A stretch of 35,544 bases of DNA from Verrucomicrobiota bacterium (GTDB lineage Bacteria; Verrucomicrobiota; Verrucomicrobiia; CAIQCK01): positions 1 to 35,544 of the forward strand of contig JAPLTX010000040.1 of the NCBI GenBank assembly GCA_026397915.1, in the 5' to 3' direction. Position 1 is the first letter of the stretch. Each line of letters starts with the position of its first letter. The position numbers and the translations under genes are program-made. This document shows positions 1 to 8,062 of the stretch, piece by piece. A model generated the notes under the pieces. The model was not told where the DNA came from. It made no database searches and saw only the letters and a program-made list of their open reading frames with translations.

Positions 1-330
1 GCAACCCATACACCATCTGCGCGCAACTCATACACCATCTGCGCGCAACTCATACACCGTCCTCGCGCAACCCATACACCGTCCTCGCGCAACCCATACA
101 CCGTCCTCGCGCAACCCATACACCATCTGCGCGCAACTCATACACCATCTGCGCGCAACTCATACACCGTCCTCGCGCAACCCATACACCGTCCTCGCGC
201 AACCCATACACCGTCCTCGCGCAACCCATACAGCGCCTTCGCACCACTCATGCACAGCCTGTCCGCAACCCATACACAATGTTCCCGCCCTTCATACACA
301 GGCGGCGCGTGGTTGCTACACCAACCCCAC
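1..330 (+). repeat. 22-bp tandem repeat array, left copy
   Basis: Direct repeats with a 22-bp period run from the window edge, so the array probably continues further left. The unit is GCGCAACCCATACACC (or GCGCAACTCATACACC) followed by either GTCCTC or ATCTGC. The two unit types alternate in a fixed order, giving a 110-bp higher-order repeat of five units: bases 1-120 are identical to 111-230. From about 219 the units decay (AGCGCC, then a 24-bp unit) and fade out near 330, about 30 bp before the TTGACA box of the FN3 gene. Read on the opposite strand, the unit matches the array at 18865-19172. Open frames across the array simply reflect that three units make 66 bp. Function is unknown; iteron-like protein-binding sites or an unstable promoter-upstream element are possible. 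Confidence 0.93.
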
Positions 331-360
331 GCCACCGCTGCATCCGGTTTGAATTTTGCG

Positions 361-413
361 TTGACAGCTTACCGAGGTTTTGGTTTCGTGCGCCATGCCG
401 GTAGTGGCCGGCA
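361..413 (+). promoter_or_regulatory. Promoter-operator region of the left FN3 gene
   Basis: A consensus -35 box, TTGACA, lies at 361-366. No good -10 hexamer is visible 17 bp downstream (TTTCGT), so the promoter may be activator-dependent. A palindrome, TGCCGG-TAGTGG-CCGGCA, lies at 396-413. The paralogue on the minus strand has the same arrangement (TTGACA at 18823-18818, a TGCCGG/CCGGCA palindrome at 18786-18769) with nearly the same distance between them (29 and 31 bp). CGTGCG lies just before the palindrome and CACCAAGGA after it in both copies. Conservation in both copies is the main evidence that the site is functional, as an operator or a hairpin in the leader. Confidence 0.55.
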
Positions 414-433
414 ATCACCAAGGAAGGAACAAA

Positions 434-457
434 ATAAGAGCCGAGGAATCCTCTTAT
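434..457 (+). promoter_or_regulatory. Hairpin carrying an upstream ribosome-binding site
   Basis: A perfect 7-bp inverted repeat, ATAAGAG at 434-440 and CTCTTAT at 451-457, encloses a 10-nt loop containing GAGGAA (443-448). That Shine-Dalgarno-like sequence is 7 nt from an ATG at 456 that is in frame with the FN3 gene. Starting there would add 34 residues holding three WDQ motifs spaced 10 and 9 residues apart. The arrangement could control initiation at the upstream start. The other FN3 copy has no equivalent. Confidence 0.4.
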
Positions 458-557
458 GCACTGGGACCAATCATCCAATCCGCCACTACGCTGGGACCAG
501 ACCCAGCCAGTGCTGAAGTGGGACCAGCCGGCTCCAAACAAAGGAGTTAGAAAACCC

Positions 558-1178
558 ATGGACAAAGTCAAAGCAGCCCCCGGCAGCCTCACGAACGAAG
601 AGCTTGTGGACCTCATCATGAACCACAAGACCGACATGACCAACAACCCGAACTTCCCGACGCCCAAGCCCACGGTGGTGGAGTTCGATGCAGCCACCGG
701 GCCTTACCTGAATGCCGCCACTCTGGTGGACAGTCTCGAAGGCCAGCTCAAGATCGCCATCAAGGGCCGTAATGACAACCGGCCCGCCGCTGAGGGCGCG
801 GTGGTCGAGCGGCGCGACTACGTCCAGACTGCCAGCGGGGGCGTCGCGGCCATCATCCTCACCAGCGGCTTTGGCGTCGCCGCCAAACCCGGCCCCGCCA
901 CCCCGCCCGTGCCGCCGACCAAGTTCGCCGCCACCATGGGCGACCACAGCGGTTACGCGGACCTCATGTGGCACTCCCAGCCCGGCCGCAGCTTCAAGGT
1001 GCAGGTCTGCAACGACCCGATGAACGAACCCGGCTGGCGGGACGCGGGCTTCACCACCAACAGCAGCTTCACCGTCAAAGACCTCACCAGCGGCACCAAA
1101 TATTGGTTCCGCGCCTGCGCCATCTTCGGCGACCTCCAGAGCGAATGGTGCGGCGCCGTCGAGTGCATGGCCCCGTAA
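558..1178 (+). CDS. Fibronectin type III domain protein, left paralogue (206 aa)
   Basis: The C-terminal part (about residues 117-203) reads as a fibronectin type III domain, with the terminal pattern LTSGTKYWFRACAIFGD followed by SEWC. The N-terminal part (1-110) is a conserved region without a family name I can give; it contains NPNFPTPKPT and ERRDYVQTASGG. No signal peptide or membrane segment is visible. The start at 558 is chosen because AAGGAG lies just upstream and because it gives the same 206-aa length and the same N-terminus as the paralogue at 18127-18747, which aligns without gaps at about 73% identity (hand count). An in-frame ATG at 456 with its own SD could make a 240-aa form. 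The gene lies between a 22-bp repeat array and a small membrane-protein gene, as does its paralogue. Function is unknown; FN3 domains usually bind proteins or carbohydrates. Confidence 0.85.
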   Translation: MDKVKAAPGSLTNEELVDLIMNHKTDMTNNPNFPTPKPTVVEFDAATGPYLNAATLVDSLEGQLKIAIKGRNDNRPAAEGAVVERRDYVQTASGGVAAIILTSGFGVAAKPGPATPPVPPTKFAATMGDHSGYADLMWHSQPGRSFKVQVCNDPMNEPGWRDAGFTTNSSFTVKDLTSGTKYWFRACAIFGDLQSEWCGAVECMAP

Positions 1179-1202
1179 ACCAACGAAACTGCAACCACGC
1201 GC

Positions 1203-1232
1203 GCCCCGGCGGGAGTGCAAGCCCGCCGGGGC
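1203..1232 (+). terminator. Strong GC hairpin after the FN3 gene
   Basis: A perfect 11-bp inverted repeat, GCCCCGGCGGG at 1203-1213 and CCCGCCGGGGC at 1222-1232, with an 8-nt loop, lies 25 bp after the FN3 stop codon. No T-run follows, so it may be a factor-assisted terminator or an mRNA-stabilising hairpin rather than a classic intrinsic terminator. Confidence 0.5.
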
Positions 1233-1454
1233 GGCAACCAAACCATGAAGCCCACCTCATATCGCCTCGGCAAAAGACAAACTCAGGTTCGGCTTCAAGC
1301 TCCTCGCATCGACGCATCCCACTGCGTTGGAGCGCGACACGGACTTTTTTGCGGACGATTCGAGGCAAGCGCTGGACTGAATTCTCAGTTTGTCATTTGC
1401 CGAAAACCTTGTCCCAATAACTATCTTAGTTTGCACCAGTTATAGGAGGGAACG

Positions 1455-1868
1455 ATGAATCACATGTGGTCACTTCTATTTTTTGTGTTTGGTCAGTATG
1501 TGCTCCCGGCGATACTGCCATTGGTTTATATTTCAATTTATCGGAAGTCGATAGATGGCGCAGTTTTATTCTGTGTCATTGGATTGCTCATCTCGTATGC
1601 CATCATTGATCTCCTAGCACCTTTCTTGTGGGCAATGGTTGCCACATTCATCGGAATGATACATGGAATTGCAACACACTCCTGGGAAAATTATATTAAT
1701 ATCGCCTTCGGCTTTATCATTCCTAAGGATGCAAAACCCGAAGAAGGTTTAACTCCGCTTGTTCTACGGTGTTTTCTTCCGAACTTTCTTATAGGTGCTT
1801 CGGTTGTGTGGTTCTTTCTAAGGTTATTACATCGCCGTTTTTCAAAACGCAACAAAGGTGCAAACTAA
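1455..1868 (+). CDS. Small AT-rich integral membrane protein, unknown function (137 aa)
   Basis: I do not recognise a family. The protein has about four hydrophobic segments: residues 4-27, 36-60, 62-75 and 107-123, with a basic C-terminus (RRFSKRNKG). A good ribosome site (AGGAGG) precedes the ATG by 6 nt. Composition is clearly more AT-rich than the genes on both sides, which suggests recent arrival. Its stop codon lies inside the CTAAC arm of an attC-like structure (1865-1960), as is usual for integron cassette genes. The matching position in the mirrored module on the minus strand holds a different small membrane protein (17657-18082) with no evident similarity. It is followed by the RND efflux operon, but nothing links the two functionally. 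Confidence 0.75.
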   Translation: MNHMWSLLFFVFGQYVLPAILPLVYISIYRKSIDGAVLFCVIGLLISYAIIDLLAPFLWAMVATFIGMIHGIATHSWENYINIAFGFIIPKDAKPEEGLTPLVLRCFLPNFLIGASVVWFFLRLLHRRFSKRNKGAN

Positions 1869-1960
1869 CCAATCACTGGATGCGACGGCACCCGACCAAG
1901 TGATTGGGGCGGCTCAAGAAGTTGGCATTAGGGTGCCGCGCATTAGTTCAATACGTTAGC
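1865..1960 (+). other. Integron attC-like recombination site
   Basis: The outer arms CTAAC (1865-1869) and GTTAG (1955-1959) are complementary. Inside them GGCACCC (1887-1893) pairs with GGGTGCC (1931-1937). The spacers between outer and inner arms are 17 nt on each side. They contain a further shared ATGCG segment that pairs when one base is left bulged, like the extrahelical bases of attC sites. The overall length of about 95 bp fits attC, and the adjacent gene's stop codon falls in the first arm. The right box reads GTTAGCC and so departs from the GTTRRRY consensus at one position. A second hairpin (CCAATCACT 1869-1877 with AGTGATTGG 1899-1907) competes with this fold. No integrase gene is in the window. 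Confidence 0.45.
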
Positions 1961-2154
1961 CCCCTTCCCCCGCCATTCCGTCAGCCTTGGCCGGCACGAT
2001 CCTGAGACCCGGCGGCGCGTCGGAGGGATGGCTCAACGCCCCAGCCTGCCTCGCGCTTCGACTAAAGTTCCATTGAGTAGCGGAGGGGAGACCTGATATA
2101 AGCGCCGGTCGTCGTCGCCCCCGAGGGCGGGCGGCACGTGGAATTTGAACGGTT

Positions 2155-5100
2155 ATGTGGATCGTCCAGTTAGCTCTGCGCAGGCCTTACACGTTTGTGG
2201 TGGCGGCAATCTTGCTGCTGCTGCTGACGCCGTTCATCCTGATGCGGATGGCCACGGACATCTTCCCGGTCATTGACATCCCGGTGGTCAGCGTCGTCTA
2301 TCAATACACCGGCCTCGACGCGAAGGAGGTGGAGCAACGCATCGTGTATATCGCGGAACGCTCGTTGCCCACCTTGGTCAACAACGTCGAGCACATCGAG
2401 TCCAACTCCTACAACGGCCTCGGCGTCATCAAGATCTTCCTCCAACCCGGCACGCCGGTGGACTCGGGCGTGGCGCAGGTAACGGCGATCTGCCAGACGC
2501 TGTTGCGCATCATGCCGCCGGGGCAGTCGCCGCCGCTGGTGATCGCTTACAGCGCCTCGACGGTGCCGGTGTTCCAATACAGTTTCAGCAGCAGCAAGCT
2601 CTCGGAGCAGGAGCTGTTTGATTTCGCGCAGAACCAGATTCGCGTCGGCCTGTCGGTGGTGCCGGGCGCTTCAATCCCGTGGCCTTACGGCGGCAAGATG
2701 CGCGTGGTGTCCGTGGACCTCGATCTCGCGGCGCTCAAGGCGAAGAACATCTCCGCCCAGGACGTGGTGGAGGCCATCAACGCCCAGAACCTCATTCTTC
2801 CCGGCGGCAGCGCCAAGATCGGCGAAACGGAATACAACATCGAACTCAATTCCAGCCCGCGCCTGCTGGAGGAACTCAACGACCTGCCCGTGAAGACCAT
2901 CGGCAACGCGACGATCTATCTGCGCGACGTGGCAAACGCGCGCGACGGTTACTCGCCGCAGCGGAACATCGTCCGCCAGGACGGCCTGCGCGGCGCGTTG
3001 CTGACGGTCTATAAGAGCGGCGTGTCCTCGACGCTGGAGGTGGTGCGCGGCGTCAAGGCGGTCATGCCCCGCATCATGAGCGCGCTGCCGCCAGAGATCG
3101 AGGTGAAGGAGTTCGCCGACCAGTCGCTGTTCGTGCGCGCCGCAATCCACGACGTGTTGCGCGCGGGCACCATCGCCGCCGCGCTGACGGCGTTGATGAT
3201 CCTGCTCTTTCTCGGCTCGTGGCGCAGCACGGTCATCATTGCGCTCTCGATCCCGCTGTCGGTGCTCAGTTCCATCGCCGCGCTCTACGCGATGGGAGAG
3301 ACGATCAACCTCATGACGCTCGGCGGGCTGGCGCTGGCCGTCGGCGTCCTCGTGGACGACGCGACGGTGACGATCGAAAACATCCACCGCCACATGACCG
3401 CGGGCATCGCGGTGGAAGACGCCATCCTCATCGGCTCGCGGGAGATTGCGATGCCGGCGTTTGTGTCCACGCTCTGCATCTGCATCGTGTTTGTGCCGAT
3501 GTTCTTCCTGACCGGCGTGGCGAAGCATCTCTTCGTGCCGCTGGCCAAGGCGGTGGTCTTCGCCATGCTCGCCAGCTATTTCCTCTCGCGCACGCTGGTG
3601 CCAACGCTCGTGATGTGGTTCTACCGCGGCGTGAAGCTCCACGGCACGCACGCCGACCATCACCACGCGCCGGTCTGGGTCCGGCCGTTCATGCGCATCC
3701 AGCTTCGCTTCGAGCGGGCGTTCCTGCACTTCCGGGAGCGTTACCGCGCGCTGCTGGCGACCTGCCTGGAGAAACGCGGCGGGTTTGGCACCGTCTTCCT
3801 GCTCTTCTGCCTCGGCTCGTGGCCGCTGGCGACGCAGCTCGGCGAGAACTTCTTCCCCAACGTGGACGCCGGCACATTCCAACTCCATCTCCGCGCGCGC
3901 AGCGGCACGCGGATCGAGGAAACCGCGCGGCTCGTGGACCAGGTCGAGGCGGTCATCCGCGAGGAAGTGCCGGCGAAGGAACTGAACGGCGTTCTGGACA
4001 ACATCGGCATCTCCACCTCCGGCATCAACCTCACCTACAGCAACAGCGGCGTCATCGGCGTCGCCGACGCGGACATCCTCGTCTCGCTCAAGGCGGGTCA
4101 CGCGCCGACCGACGACCACGTGCGCCGGCTCCGCGCCCGGCTCAATCGCGAGTTCCCCGGCACCTTGTTCTACTTCCTGCCGGCCGACATCGTCAGCCAG
4201 ACGCTCAACTTCGGCCTCCCCGCGCCGCTCGACATCCAGATCGCCGGCCGCGACCAAGCCGCCAACCGCCGCATTGCTGCGTCGCTCGCCGAGAAAATCC
4301 GCCGCGTTCCCGGCGCTGTGGACGTGCGCGTGCATCAACCAGCCGATCTGCCCACCCTCCGCATCGCCGTGGACCGCACCAAGGCCACGGACGTGGGCCT
4401 GACCGAGCGCGACGCAGCCAACGCCGTGCTGTTGAGCCTCAGCGGCAGCGGCCAGGTCCAGCCTACCTACTGGCTCAACCGCAGCAATGGCATCCAATAC
4501 CTCGTCAACTTCCGCGTCCCGGAACACGCGATCGGTTCGCTCGACGAACTCCAGGCACTGCCCATCGGCACCGCCCAACCCGGCCAAGGCGGCGGCCAGA
4601 TTCTCGCCAACCTCGCCACCCTCGACCGCGCCGCCGCCGTGCCGGTGGCCTCGCACTACGACAGCGCGCCGGTGACCGACGTCTTTGGCGGCGTCAGCGG
4701 ACGCGACCTCGGCAGCGTGTTGCGCGACATCCAGCCACTGGTCGAGGAAGCGAAGAAGGAGTTGCCGCGCGGCCATTACATCACGTTGCGCGGCCAGGCC
4801 GACACGATGCGGACGAGTTACATCGGCCTCGGCGTTGGCCTGCTCATGGCCATCGCGCTCATTTACCTGTTGCTGGTCGTCAACTTCCAGAGCTGGCTCG
4901 ACCCGTTCATCATCATCACGGCGCTGCCGGGCGCGCTTGCCGGCGTCATCTGGGGATTGTTCCTGTCGCAGACCACGCTCAGTGTGCCGGCGTTGATGGG
5001 CGCGATCATGAGCCTCGGCGTTGCGACCGCCAACTCCGTGCTCGTCGTCAGCTTTGCCCGCGCCATGCTCCATCGCGGCCTCGATCCTTTCACCGCCGCG

Positions 5101-5382
5101 CTCGAATCCGGCGTGGGCCGCATAAGGCCGGTGTTGATGACGGCGCTGGCGATGGTGATCGGCATGTTGCCGATGAGCCTCGGCCTCGGCGAGGGCGGCG
5201 AGCAGAACGCCCCGCTTGGTCGCGCCGTTATCGGCGGCCTCATCGTGGCCACCGTCGCCACGTTGCTGTTCGTGCCGGTGGTCTTCAGCTTCATGCACCG
5301 CCGCACCACGGTCCCGTCGAGAGAGAACGAACCCGCGTCCCCACTCGCGCCCGGTGTCGCCAACAGTCCGTCGTCTGTGTAA
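2155..5382 (+). CDS. RND efflux pump, inner-membrane permease (AcrB/HAE family)
   Basis: This is a 1075-aa proton-driven pump of the resistance-nodulation-division superfamily, at the usual length for AcrB-like proteins. It starts with a first transmembrane helix (about residues 10-30), followed by the first periplasmic porter region, a block of helices at about 335-490, the second periplasmic region at about 560-870, and a final helix block at about 880-1040. The TM4 proton-relay acidic pair is present in VDDATVTIENIHRH (D401, D402). The TM10 lysine of AcrB (K940) is replaced: the local sequence is GVATANS with Ala959 at that position. The next two genes encode the adaptor and outer-membrane channel, so this is a complete tripartite exporter. 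No regulator gene is adjacent and no clear SD is visible before the start. Substrate cannot be told from sequence. Confidence 0.95.
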   Translation: MWIVQLALRRPYTFVVAAILLLLLTPFILMRMATDIFPVIDIPVVSVVYQYTGLDAKEVEQRIVYIAERSLPTLVNNVEHIESNSYNGLGVIKIFLQPGTPVDSGVAQVTAICQTLLRIMPPGQSPPLVIAYSASTVPVFQYSFSSSKLSEQELFDFAQNQIRVGLSVVPGASIPWPYGGKMRVVSVDLDLAALKAKNISAQDVVEAINAQNLILPGGSAKIGETEYNIELNSSPRLLEELNDLPVKTIGNATIYLRDVANARDGYSPQRNIVRQDGLRGALLTVYKSGVSSTLEVVRGVKAVMPRIMSALPPEIEVKEFADQSLFVRAAIHDVLRAGTIAAALTALMILLFLGSWRSTVIIALSIPLSVLSSIAALYAMGETINLMTLGGLALAVGVLVDDATVTIENIHRHMTAGIAVEDAILIGSREIAMPAFVSTLCICIVFVPMFFLTGVAKHLFVPLAKAVVFAMLASYFLSRTLVPTLVMWFYRGVKLHGTHADHHHAPVWVRPFMRIQLRFERAFLHFRERYRALLATCLEKRGGFGTVFLLFCLGSWPLATQLGENFFPNVDAGTFQLHLRARSGTRIEETARLVDQVEAVIREEVPAKELNGVLDNIGISTSGINLTYSNSGVIGVADADILVSLKAGHAPTDDHVRRLRARLNREFPGTLFYFLPADIVSQTLNFGLPAPLDIQIAGRDQAANRRIAASLAEKIRRVPGAVDVRVHQPADLPTLRIAVDRTKATDVGLTERDAANAVLLSLSGSGQVQPTYWLNRSNGIQYLVNFRVPEHAIGSLDELQALPIGTAQPGQGGGQILANLATLDRAAAVPVASHYDSAPVTDVFGGVSGRDLGSVLRDIQPLVEEAKKELPRGHYITLRGQADTMRTSYIGLGVGLLMAIALIYLLLVVNFQSWLDPFIIITALPGALAGVIWGLFLSQTTLSVPALMGAIMSLGVATANSVLVVSFARAMLHRGLDPFTAALESGVGRIRPVLMTALAMVIGMLPMSLGLGEGGEQNAPLGRAVIGGLIVATVATLLFVPVVFSFMHRRTTVPSRENEPASPLAPGVANSPSSV

Positions 5383-5424
5383 TATGAAAAACGCTTTATC
5401 GAGAACGCGCGCGCCACAACAACC

Positions 5425-6606
5425 ATGAACCCGCATCACGACAGTCACACCTCGCCACCGCCTCCGCAGCGGCGTTACCGGCTGGGGCGCATCGGTCTCG
5501 TCGCCGCGGTGCTGATCGTTGCGGCGTTCGTCGCTGGTCTCCTGCCGCGCTTGCGCGCGCGCCAGCTTGCCACGACCGAAACGCGCGAGTTGGCGACGCC
5601 GACCGTCACAGTCGTCTCCCCCGCTCCCGGCCGGGCTGGCGCCGCCATCGCGCTGCCCGCCGAGGTCAAAGCCTTCGTCGAAGCGCCGATCTACGCCCGC
5701 GCCAGCGGCTATCTCAAACGCTGGCTGGTGGACATCGGCGCGCATGTCGAACCGGGCCAACTTCTCGCCGAGATTGACACGCCCGAACTCGACCAGGATC
5801 TTGCGCGCGCCCGCGCCGAGTTGGCCCGCGCCGACGCCGGCCTTGCGCTCGCGAAAACCACCTCCGCACGTTGGACGGAGTTGCTCAAGACCGCCAGCGT
5901 CAGCGAACAGGAAACCGCCGAGAAGAAAGCCGACCTAGCGCTCAAAGCCGCCGCGGTCGAGGCCGAGCGCGCCAACGTTCATCGTCTCGAGAACATGAAG
6001 AGTTTTGCTCGCGTGATTGCGCCCTTCGACGGCACCATCACGGCACGCAAGACCGACATCGGCCAGCTCATCACGGCCGCCGGCAGCCACGAACTCTTCC
6101 GGCTGGCGCAAACGCGGACGCTGCGCGTCTTCGTATCCGTGCCGCAAACGCTCGCTCACGCCATCACTCTCGATCAGCGCGCGGAAGTGACATTCCCCGA
6201 ATTGCCCGGCCGCAAGTTTCAAGCCAAGGTCGTCCGCACGGCTGGCGCGGTGGACGCCGACTCGCGAACGCTGCTCACCGAACTGTCCCTCGACAACGCG
6301 CGCGGCGAGTTCCTCTCTGGCAGTTACGCGCAGGTCCGCTTCACCGAGGCACGCTCCACTGCCGCGTTGACCCTGCCGTCCAACGCGCTCCTGTTCCGCG
6401 CCGAGGGCATGCAGGTTGGTTTGGTCGGTCCCGACAACAAGGTGTCGTTGCGCAGCATCAAGCTCGGTCGCGACTTTGGCAAGAGCGTCGAGGTGATCGA
6501 AGGCATCGGACCGACCGACCGCGTCATCCTGAATCCGTCTGACTCGCTCACCGCCGGCGCAACCGTCCGCGTTGCTGGGCCATCGCAAACGGTGTCCACG
6601 CGATGA
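5425..6606 (+). CDS. RND efflux periplasmic adaptor (membrane fusion protein)
   Basis: This 393-aa protein has a short proline-rich cytoplasmic N-terminus, one membrane anchor (about residues 21-41) and the usual adaptor order. A first barrel-sandwich half carries ASGYLKRWLVDIGAHVEPGQ (about 93-112). An alpha-helical coiled-coil hairpin rich in Ala, Arg and Glu follows at about 125-190, then the second lipoyl half (APFDGTITARKTDIGQLI) and beta-barrel and membrane-proximal domains to about 385. It connects the inner-membrane pump (2155-5382, 42 bp upstream) with the outer-membrane channel, whose ATG overlaps this gene's stop by 4 bp (ATGA), suggesting translational coupling. It belongs to the HlyD/AcrA family. 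Confidence 0.94.
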   Translation: MNPHHDSHTSPPPPQRRYRLGRIGLVAAVLIVAAFVAGLLPRLRARQLATTETRELATPTVTVVSPAPGRAGAAIALPAEVKAFVEAPIYARASGYLKRWLVDIGAHVEPGQLLAEIDTPELDQDLARARAELARADAGLALAKTTSARWTELLKTASVSEQETAEKKADLALKAAAVEAERANVHRLENMKSFARVIAPFDGTITARKTDIGQLITAAGSHELFRLAQTRTLRVFVSVPQTLAHAITLDQRAEVTFPELPGRKFQAKVVRTAGAVDADSRTLLTELSLDNARGEFLSGSYAQVRFTEARSTAALTLPSNALLFRAEGMQVGLVGPDNKVSLRSIKLGRDFGKSVEVIEGIGPTDRVILNPSDSLTAGATVRVAGPSQTVSTR

Positions 6607-8048
6607 AGCTCACTCTGCCCGCCATCTCCGCATTCTGCGTCCTGCTCACGGGCTGCGCTGTCGGCCCTGACTACGAGCGCCCGGCGGCGCTAAGGTCGCA
6701 GCCGTTGCCGAAGTCGTTTGCAGGTGATTGGAAACTTGCCCAGCCTGCGGCTCATCTGCCGCGCGGCGCGTGGTGGGAGATCTTCGGCGACGCAGAACTC
6801 AACCGTCTGGAACGCGCGGCGACTAGCGACAACGAAACTCTCGCAGCTGCCGCCGCGCGCTTTAACCACGCCCGCGCGCTCGTGGACATCGCGCGCTCTG
6901 ATTTCTTCCCGCAGCTTTCGTTCAACGGCTCTGTGACACGACAGCGCACTAGTAAGAACGCGCCCCAGTCTGGCCATGCTGCCGGCCAAGGCTACAACTT
7001 CAGCACATTCACCGTGCCGCTGGAGATGGGTTGGGAGCCGGACCTCTGGGGCCGGATCCGCCGCCAAACCGAAGCAGCCACCGCCCGACTCAGCGCATCA
7101 GCCGACGACATCGAAACGGTCAAACTCGCCATACAAGGCGCGGTCGCCGCCGACTACTTTGCGCTGCGCGCGTTTGACGCGGAACTGGCACTGGTGGCCG
7201 ATACCATCGAAACCTATCGCCGTTCCCTTGAACTGACCCGCAACCGCCGCAAAGGCGGCGTCGTCTCCGACCTCGACGTCTCCGAAGCCGAAACCCAACT
7301 TCGCACCGCCGAGGGCCAGCTTCCCGCGCTGCAACTTCAACGAGCAAAGCTGGCGCACGCGCTCGCAACTCTCTGCGGGCAGCCGGCCATGACGTTCACG
7401 ACACCGGTAAATCCCGCGCAACTGACGCCACCGCCCGCCATCCCACCGACAATGCCGAGCGAACTGCTAGAGCGCCGGCCCGACATCGCCGCCGTCGAGC
7501 GTGAGATGGCCGCCGCCAACGCCGACATCGGAGTCGCCAAGAGCGCGTTCTTCCCCCGACTCGTCTTCAACGGCCTCGCGGGTCTTCAGTCCATCAACGC
7601 CGGCACGGTGTTCAACTGGCCGAGCCGGATCTGGGCCGTCGGACCGACGTTGGAGATCCCAATCTTCACCGGCGGTCGAAACACGGCACAACTCACCGCC
7701 GCGCGGGCCGCCTACGATGAAACCGTCGCCCACTATCGCGACACTGTGCTGACGGCTTTTCAGGAAATCGAAGACCAGCTTGCCGCGCAACGCCTCCTCG
7801 CCCAACGACTCGACGCCGAGACCGCCGCCCTCACCTCCGCCCGCCGCACGCAGGAGATCGCCAACAACCGCTATCGCGCCGGCCTCGTCACCTATCTGGA
7901 AGTGGCCATTGCGCAAGGCGCGGCGTTCGATCGCAACCGTGCCGTAGTGCGCCTGCAAGGTGAACGTTGCGCTGCAACGGTAGGCTTGGTCAAAGCGCTC
8001 GGCGGCGGCTGGCAGGTGACTGCGCATACTCCACCCGCGCAACGGTAA
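6603..8048 (+). CDS. Outer-membrane efflux lipoprotein (NodT/OprM-type TolC family)
   Basis: This 481-aa protein begins with a lipoprotein signal peptide whose lipobox is LLTGC (Cys18), followed by the AVGPDYERPA signature typical of NodT-family outer-membrane factors. Two long repeats rich in Ala, Arg and Gln (about 80-260 and 285-465) form the alpha-barrel and beta-barrel channel in this family. The second contains ELLERRPDIAAVEREMAAAN, a hallmark of the family. It completes the tripartite pump with the two preceding genes and starts within the stop codon of the adaptor. Its end lies only 14 bp from the end of the convergent GAF gene, with no obvious terminator between them. Confidence 0.94.
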   Translation: MKLTLPAISAFCVLLTGCAVGPDYERPAALRSQPLPKSFAGDWKLAQPAAHLPRGAWWEIFGDAELNRLERAATSDNETLAAAAARFNHARALVDIARSDFFPQLSFNGSVTRQRTSKNAPQSGHAAGQGYNFSTFTVPLEMGWEPDLWGRIRRQTEAATARLSASADDIETVKLAIQGAVAADYFALRAFDAELALVADTIETYRRSLELTRNRRKGGVVSDLDVSEAETQLRTAEGQLPALQLQRAKLAHALATLCGQPAMTFTTPVNPAQLTPPPAIPPTMPSELLERRPDIAAVEREMAAANADIGVAKSAFFPRLVFNGLAGLQSINAGTVFNWPSRIWAVGPTLEIPIFTGGRNTAQLTAARAAYDETVAHYRDTVLTAFQEIEDQLAAQRLLAQRLDAETAALTSARRTQEIANNRYRAGLVTYLEVAIAQGAAFDRNRAVVRLQGERCAATVGLVKALGGGWQVTAHTPPAQR

Positions 8049-8062
8049 GGCTGGACCCACGA

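Noticed and set aside
1..330. CRISPR array
   Set aside because: The units are contiguous 22-bp repeats with no unique spacers of constant length, and no cas genes are present.
1..330. Plasmid-type iterons and replication origin
   Set aside because: A 22-bp period fits iterons, but there is no Rep gene, no AT-rich melting region next to the array and no DnaA box that I could see. It is kept only as an alternative.
50..335. Open frames on the minus strand across the 22-bp array (repeating VYGLREDGVW-like peptide)
   Set aside because: Three 22-bp units make 66 bp, so any stop-free unit gives a repeating frame. There is no ribosome site, and the right array does not keep the frame.
3219..5387. 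Long second plus-strand frame inside the RND pump
   Set aside because: It is an Arg- and Pro-rich shadow of the pump gene with no recognisable motif.
2671..5760. Very long minus-strand frame (about 1029 codons) opposite the RND pump
   Set aside because: It is antisense to a clear RND permease, a known effect of GC-rich codon bias. The translation is rich in Arg, His and Ala with no domain.
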